Notes under the pieces: generated by a model
The model's database searches: none
The model's input: only the letters and a program-made list of their open reading frames with translations
Told to the model about the DNA's origin: nothing
Part shown: positions 59,001 through 64,000 of the stretch, piece by piece
Layout of the letters: each line of letters begins with the position of its first letter
Numbering within the stretch: position 1 is the first letter of the stretch
Made by a program: the position numbers and the translations under genes
From: Edaphochlamys debaryana
Lineage: Eukaryota > Chlorophyta > Chlorophyceae > Chlamydomonadales
Direction: 5' to 3'
Assembly: GCA_016858145.1 (NCBI GenBank)
Contig: JAEHOE010000157.1
Location: 124,001 to 188,000 of the forward strand
DNA length: 64,000 nucleotides

Positions 59001-59991
59001 TTGCGCGTGCGATGCAGTGAGATTAGTGGAAGGTGTGTGAAGGGCTGCTCGCATGAGCCTGGGAATCGTGGGCGCGGTGATTAACCGGCCGGCCTTAGAG
59101 ACGGGACCGAAAGCCCGAGGAAACCGAAGCCCGACCCATCCCGCCCATCCCGAACCCGTTACGTGTGTGTCGCCGCTGGAGCCGCGTCGGAGCCGTAGTG
59201 TGTAGCTGGTAATAGTGAGGTAGACTAGTGGAAGGTGTGTGTGTGTGGAATGAGTTTGGGCGGGGCTCTACCGTGGCGAGCCCTGCCTGGCCTGCCCGTC
59301 ATCTCCTTCCACACAGCTAAGCCTTCTTAAAGCTGCCTCCCGCCCTCTCCACCACGCCCAGGCACGCTCGACACGGTGATCGAGATGCTCAAGACGCAGC
59401 TGCGGGAGGCGCTGGCGGACCGGGACGCCAAGGCGCAGCGGGTCAGGGAGCTGGAGAGTGCGGTGAGCGGGGGGGGGGGGCCGTGAGCAGGCAGACGCGC
59501 GGTGCAAGGGGCACGGCCTGGGGCATGACTACACAAAACCACTGGCTGGGTTGTTGGACGTGCCACGTCCTAGCTGGGATGGGACGCTTTTAGCCGCTGG
59601 GACGCCGGGCGGGTCGGTGCATTTTGCAGGCAGGCAACCGCCAAGCGCTAACCGCCAACCGCCAACCGCGCCCTCCTCCCAGGTGGTGCACCGGGACGGC
59701 CTGCTGGCGGAGGCGGAGGACCGCATCAACAGGGCGGAGGGACGGCAGGGGGGTGCCGGGGCGGGGGCGGGGGTGCCCAAGGGCGCGTGGGGCGCGGGTT
59801 CCGGGACGGCTACGGAACGCGGCGGCTGCGGCGGGGCCAAGGGCAAGGGCAAGGCAGCCGCTGCGGCCAAGCCGGGAGGCAAGGGCGGGGCGGGGCCCGG
59901 CCGGGCGCCCGCCGGCGGCGCGGCCGGCGCGGACAGCGATGTGGAGTCGTACACGGGGGATGATGACTTCGAGTACGACGAGGATGAGTAA
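56083..59991 (+). CDS. Coiled-coil protein, paralogue B
   Basis: Eleven exons with the same phases as copy A: 56083-56654, 56895-56920, 57120-57265, 57502-57579, 57729-57845, 58033-58102, 58223-58275, 58444-58620, 58748-58847, 59362-59462, 59683-59991. They give 582 residues. The core (KKERMTLQQDK, MKRRLEALLTKALEGPLADL, coiled coil to EAEDRINRAE) matches copy A closely, whereas the Pro/Ser-rich N-terminus differs. The C-terminus is longer: Gly/Lys/Ala-rich, then an acidic end (DSDVESYTGDDDFEYDEDE). Intron 5 starts with GC (AAG|GCGCGG at 57845) where copy A has GT, followed by a long G run. Family unknown. Period of the tandem duplication is about 5 kb. The acidic tail could bind basic partners or tubulin-associated surfaces, but nothing in the sequence proves it. 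Confidence 0.78.
58444..58747 (+). repeat. Near-identical tract shared with 53274-53566
   Basis: Partner of the conversion tract in copy A. It differs mainly by a short G-rich insertion (GGGGGGAGG) and a few substitutions in the intron. Confidence 0.8.
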
Positions 59992-60934
59992 GGATGAGCA
60001 AGGATGAGCAAGGATGTAAGGCGGTGCTGAGCTGCTGGTGCATGCTCAGGGGCGGGCGGGCGCATCAAGGGATCACCCTTCGCAGGGGGGGGGGGGCATG
60101 TAGGCTGTGTGGGGGTAGAAGAAGACACCAACGAAGCTTGTGGGGGGTGGACATGAATCGCCGAATGCAGCGGATGGAAGGATTGCGTGCGTGCGTGGCT
60201 GACAGGCGGGTTTCATAATTGGGCGATCGTTCTGTTGCGGCATGCGCGGCCGTTTCCCTGGTGTACCGTGGGGGGTGCACTGTGCTCCTGTTGCTGTGCT
60301 GTGGTGCCGTATCTCTTCAGCACTTCTCTCCGTTTTGTTAGGGCTTTCCGAGGTCACTGCTTGCCGCTCTGAAGGGCAAGACGATGAACGAGGGTTTGAC
60401 TTGCTAACTGCAGATCCCAGGGCCAGTGAAGATTGTTTGGAGAGGATGCCTGGCTGTCGCGGCGGCTGCTGGGGAGGGACGGACGAACGGACGGACGGAC
60501 GTATCACCGTTTTGCTGATGGCGTGGGCTGGGCGGGACTGGGGACAAGCCCTCCGGCGGTCATGACATTGAGTCGAACAGCAAGGACTCAGCAAGGTTTT
60601 GCAAAGTCTTTAGGCACGTAATGAATGCACCAAGCTCAAGCCGCCACTGAGGGCCGTGTACTGCCCAGACATTACCCCACCGTCCTCATGACCATGAGGC
60701 CGTGCCCCGGGTACCGCACGCAAACGTCTGCAGCTCCCCGCAGCCCCCGACAGCTCACACACACTGCCCACTCCACCCCGTCCGCCGGAGCACCCAGCGC
60801 CACAACTGCCCTCCAACCACAACGCGGCCCCATCCGACGGCCTTGCTTACGCCCAGCCTCCCTCCACCACCACTCAGCCCGGCCCGCTCGCCTCAAACTA
60901 CCTCGCCCACCCCACCGCCCGCACGCCGCGCCCC
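59992..60934. other. Convergent intergenic region
   Basis: 3' ends of paralogue B (+) and of the plastid-type gene (-). A TGTAA at 60015 lies only about 25 bases after the B stop, too close to trust as the sole poly(A) signal. Three short GGAC repeats (GACGGACGAACGGACGGACGG) occur near 60480. No gene seen. Confidence 0.55.
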
Positions 60935-63838
60935 TCACTCAGCCAGCGGCGGCGGCCCCCCCGCGGCCGCAAACTCCGCGTTTGTCAGCCCCCGACGGAA
61001 CACCCGGAACCCGTGCTCCCGCAGCACCGCCTCCCCCTGGGACAGGTCCAGACCGGGGGGAGCACCCGGCCCCGGCCCCGGCACCTGTCCTTGCCCGTCA
61101 CCGCGCCCGTGCCCCCGCCCCGGCCCAGGCCCTGCTGCTAGGGGGGCCAGGGCCTCGCGCAGCGATGGCCCCACCAGCGATGGCACCAGGGATGGCTCCA
61201 GCGGCTGCGTAGGGGAAGCAGAGGAGGAAGGAGGCAAGATACGCCGGCGCGTAAGTCTACAATGTTGCAACCCGGGCCAGGTCCCCCTTCCTCCCTCTCC
61301 CCACACTCAAGGGCAATTGACCCCTCTGTTCCTTCCTGCCGACTGGTGCTCGGGCGGGGTCCGTCCTCACCGTGTACGACAGCTCGTACGGCAGCTGGTG
61401 GTCGTGCAGGGTGCGTACGAAGAAGGCCGTGTCCTCGTCCCGACCCGTGGGGCGGAACACGCCGTGCAGCCGTACGCCGTACGGCAGGCCCCCGGGGGGC
61501 AGGTACCGGGCGTAGTAGGCGAGGCGGCGGGAGGTGCTCTGCTTAAACCTTGGGGGGGGGGGGCAGGGGAAGGAAGGGAGTGAACCGTTAACTCGTAGAC
61601 ACGGCGGGCGCGCCTTACCGTTATCAGCAGTGCGTGCTTTAGGCTGGGCTTCGGCACACGTCCCCCCGTTCTCAGCAGCGCGTGTCTCCCGTCGGCCTGC
61701 AAGACACGTCGTAGCCCTCCCCCTGCTCCCCATTCCACCCCCCAGCCCTTTCCCCCTCACTTGCGCACGTGTCCCTCGAATTCGCGCGCCGCGTTGTGCC
61801 CCCGCAGCTGCACCGGCACCGACTGCTTGAGCCAGGACTGGCGGGGAAGGAGGGGAGGGGGGGGGAGATGGGGGGGGGAGCTTAGGGGGAGAAGGGGGAG
61901 CGGAGAGGAGCCGACCAGGGTGGGAGCCAGGACTGGGGGGGGGAGAGGAAAATGAAGAGGAGAGGAGATTTGTGATGAAGTTCAGGTAGGAAGGACCCGA
62001 GCTACAGGGGGGACCCGTCACCGCGCCGTACAGAGACGTACCCGGCTGAGGCAGTACCGTACGAACTCCAGTCCGTACCACAGCGCACGGGGGGTGCCCT
62101 CACGTGCGCGACTGCCGCAGTCGTACACCAGGCAGCTGGAAGCGGGGACGGGGGGGTTAGAACAAGGTGGCGGTCGCCTAACTCTGCAAACTCCGCAATC
62201 CTCCACCACCCTCATCCTCAATAGGCCTCACCGTACGGGCCCTGACTTCCCAGCAACACACAACGCAAGCATGCGCCCCCCCCCTCCCCCTCTCAGGGGA
62301 CCCACCAGTGCCCCAGCGCCAGGCTCACGAGCAGGTTGGCATCCAGCTCACTGACCAGGGCCTGGGGGGGGGGAACGGGGGGAAGAGGGGGGAGGGTTAT
62401 GACACGCGCTGTACGGGGTAGAAGGGGAGGGGGGTGGCGTCCAGCTCACTGACTAGCGCCTGGGAGGGAGATGGAGTGTGTGTGTTAGGATGGGGTGGGG
62501 CCAGAGGTATGGAGTCCCGGACTCCCCATCAAGGCCCCACGCATCCTCCTCCGCTCCCGTGCCTGCCGCAATCCCCTCTTGACCCTTCCCCGCAGGACAG
62601 GCACCCCCCTCGAGGCCCTGCCCCCTCCACCCGCCCTCCCCCTAGAGGCCCTGCCGCCACACCCGGCACCCACTCCCCCTTGACCCCACCTGCTCCGCCC
62701 TGCGGCTCCAACCCTCCCCTCCCCCCTCGCCCCCGCTCCAACCCCAGGCTCTGCTGCCCAGCCTTCCCAGCCTCCCCGCATTGGGCCCCGCTGCCCCTTT
62801 CCCCCCTGGCCGCCCCTCCCCCCCCTCCCCCCTCCCCCCCTTGCCTCGAGGTTCTGTTGCTCGCAGGCGGTGCTCTGAATGCGCACGAAGCTGGGAGGGG
62901 AGTGAACCAGGGAGAGGAGCACGAGGGCAGGGGGGCAGGGGGGCAAGGGGGGCGTGACGGAGGCGGTCCCACTCCGATGGGCATGGGGTGAACACACGCA
63001 TATGAGGACTGCATGCGCCCAGGCGCAAGATCCGTGCATCGCCGTACCTGTACGGCAGGCCCAGCTGGTGCAGCACGGGCAGCGCCTCAATGCCGTTAGT
63101 AAGGTTTACGAAGTGCCGCGCAGTACGCAGGTCGATGGGCAGGTCCAGGCGCTGCGCGGGCACCGGCGTCAGCGCGCCGCCGCCGCCACTGCTGCCGCCG
63201 CCGCCACCACCGCTGCCGCTGCCGCTAGTGCTGCCGCCGCCGCCGCTAGTGCTCTTGCCGCGGCCGCCGCCGCCAGCGGAGGGCGACCCAGCGGCAGCGG
63301 CTGGTGTTGCGGCCGCAACGTCAACGTTTGGTGGTGGGGCCGGGGAAGTTTGGCGTGAGGGGCTGGGGTCGGAGTCGTTCCTGACGGTCCCTAGGGGAGG
63401 GCGGCCCCCGGCAGGGGCAGGGGCAGGGGCGGCCGCCTCGGCTGGCGCGGCCCCTGCCCCGGTGCCTCCGGCGGCTGCGCAGGGGCTGGCCGGACCGCGC
63501 GGCCTGGGACCCCTCCTCCGCCCTAGTGATGCCGAGAGGCCCCCGGGCCCGGCCGATGGGAGGGGCAGGGGGCCATGACCGAGCCCCCCTGACGCCAGGC
63601 ATGGCTGCGGGGCGGGTGCGTGTGGAGATGCCGCCCAGCGGCCTGCAGGCCCTCCGGCATGGAGCCATGGCCGCTGTGCGCCACTGTGCCGCTGTTGATG
63701 CTCCTGCGCTACTTGTGCTGCGGGAGCCAAGTGCCGAGCGGCACAGGGCGCCACGGCGGCTCGGCTGCTGCAGGGCGGCTCGGGGCATCGAGCGGATGGC
63801 CCCGAGCGGATGGCTGGCGCCGACGCCACAGGCCACAT
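60935..63838 (-). CDS. Probable plastid-targeted protein of unknown function
   Basis: Seven exons: 63838-63048, 62890-62845, 62361-62306, 62135-62042, 61837-61761, 61548-61371, 61204-60935. Phases agree and give 503 residues. The ATG at 63838 begins a Ser/Ala/Arg-rich, acid-poor stretch that looks like a chloroplast transit peptide, followed by Gly/Ser-rich filler. The conserved part starts near residue 238: ARHFVNLTNGIEALPVLHQL, FVRIQSTACEQQNLEALVSE, LDANLLVSLALGHCCLVYDC, ALWYGLEFVRYCL, STSRRLAYYARYLPPGGLPY and GRDEDTAFFVRTLHDHQLPY. This looks like a real conserved domain, apparently of plant/algal type, but I cannot name it. Intron 2 has a GC donor (GAG|GCAAGG at 62845), and the acceptor at 61548 is AAG rather than CAG. 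The C-terminus is Pro/Gly-rich, ending PPPLAE. Targeting is inferred. Confidence 0.75.
61924..61936 (-). repeat. Very short duplicated exon start (plastid-type gene)
   Basis: CCAG|TCCTGGCTC, the start of the exon at 61837, recurs at 61924-61936 in the upstream intron. Only about 13 bases match, so chance is possible, but it follows the same pattern as the other copies. Confidence 0.45.
62434..62464 (-). repeat. Duplicated exon start with acceptor (plastid-type gene)
   Basis: CCCAG|GCGCTAGTCAGTGAGC copies the start of the exon at 62361 (coding ALVSELDA) with its acceptor, about 97 bases upstream in the intron. Confidence 0.8.
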
Positions 63839-64000
63839 CTAGGAAGCAATCAAGCTAGCCCTATAAGAGGCGCTACATGCGACGCTGTTCTGCTGTACTG
63901 GATTTGTGCTGGAAGGAGCGGGCAAAGCGCAGGCGAGGTCGCGAGGGTAGGCTGTTGCTTGCAGCGACTTCCATAAAATTTGCATATGCATAACAGCAGC
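63839..64000 (-). promoter_or_regulatory. Upstream region of the plastid-type gene
   Basis: 162 bases upstream of the ATG, to the window edge. AT-richer than its surroundings, as expected for a 5' flank. No specific element identified. Confidence 0.35.

Overview
The window is nuclear DNA of a green alga, most likely a volvocine or Chlamydomonas-like species. The reasons are very high GC with alanine/glycine/proline-rich proteins, dense short introns (I count roughly 110) with long C tracts running into the acceptor, TGTAA-type poly(A) signals, cilia genes (CFAP299, a ParcG-domain protein), a MYND-finger family and a plastid-type precursor. I see no rRNA, tRNA, CRISPR or intact transposon. Exon joins were checked by hand for frame; apart from the exceptions noted, they close without a stop.

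Layout. 1-1843 (+) is the 3' part of a MYND-finger gene entering from the left. 3149-5943 (-) is the splicing factor ESS2/DGCR14. 7071-12693 (+) is a ParcG (PACRG-like) gene of 15 exons, divergent from ESS2. 13888-20810 (-) is an 18-exon gene for a secreted 1028-residue protein whose C-terminus carries an eight-cysteine pattern. 22419-26504 (-) is a second MYND gene, an inverted duplicate of the first. 27211-39915 (-) is a 32-exon gene for an 1167-residue protein with a coiled coil, a HET-like domain, a helical linker and about eleven ankyrin repeats. 40718-45692 (-) is an F-box-like/leucine-rich-repeat protein. 47029-49756 (-) is CFAP299. 51222-54737 and 56083-59991 (+) are two tandem paralogous coiled-coil genes. 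60935-63838 (-) is a plastid-type protein of unknown function, and its promoter lies at the right edge.

The genes do not form one pathway. Themes are cilia (ParcG protein, CFAP299, perhaps the coiled-coil pair), RNA splicing (ESS2) and lineage-specific expansion (MYND, F-box/LRR, ankyrin). The two most interesting proteins are the HET-like/ankyrin protein, whose layout recalls fungal self/non-self receptors, and the secreted protein with an LTP-like eight-cysteine tail.

The most striking structural signal is recurrent local duplication of exon edges. In at least four genes, the last or first 15-60 bases of an exon are repeated once to six times in the adjoining intron, together with the splice site. 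These create ladders of competing donors and acceptors, some in frame.
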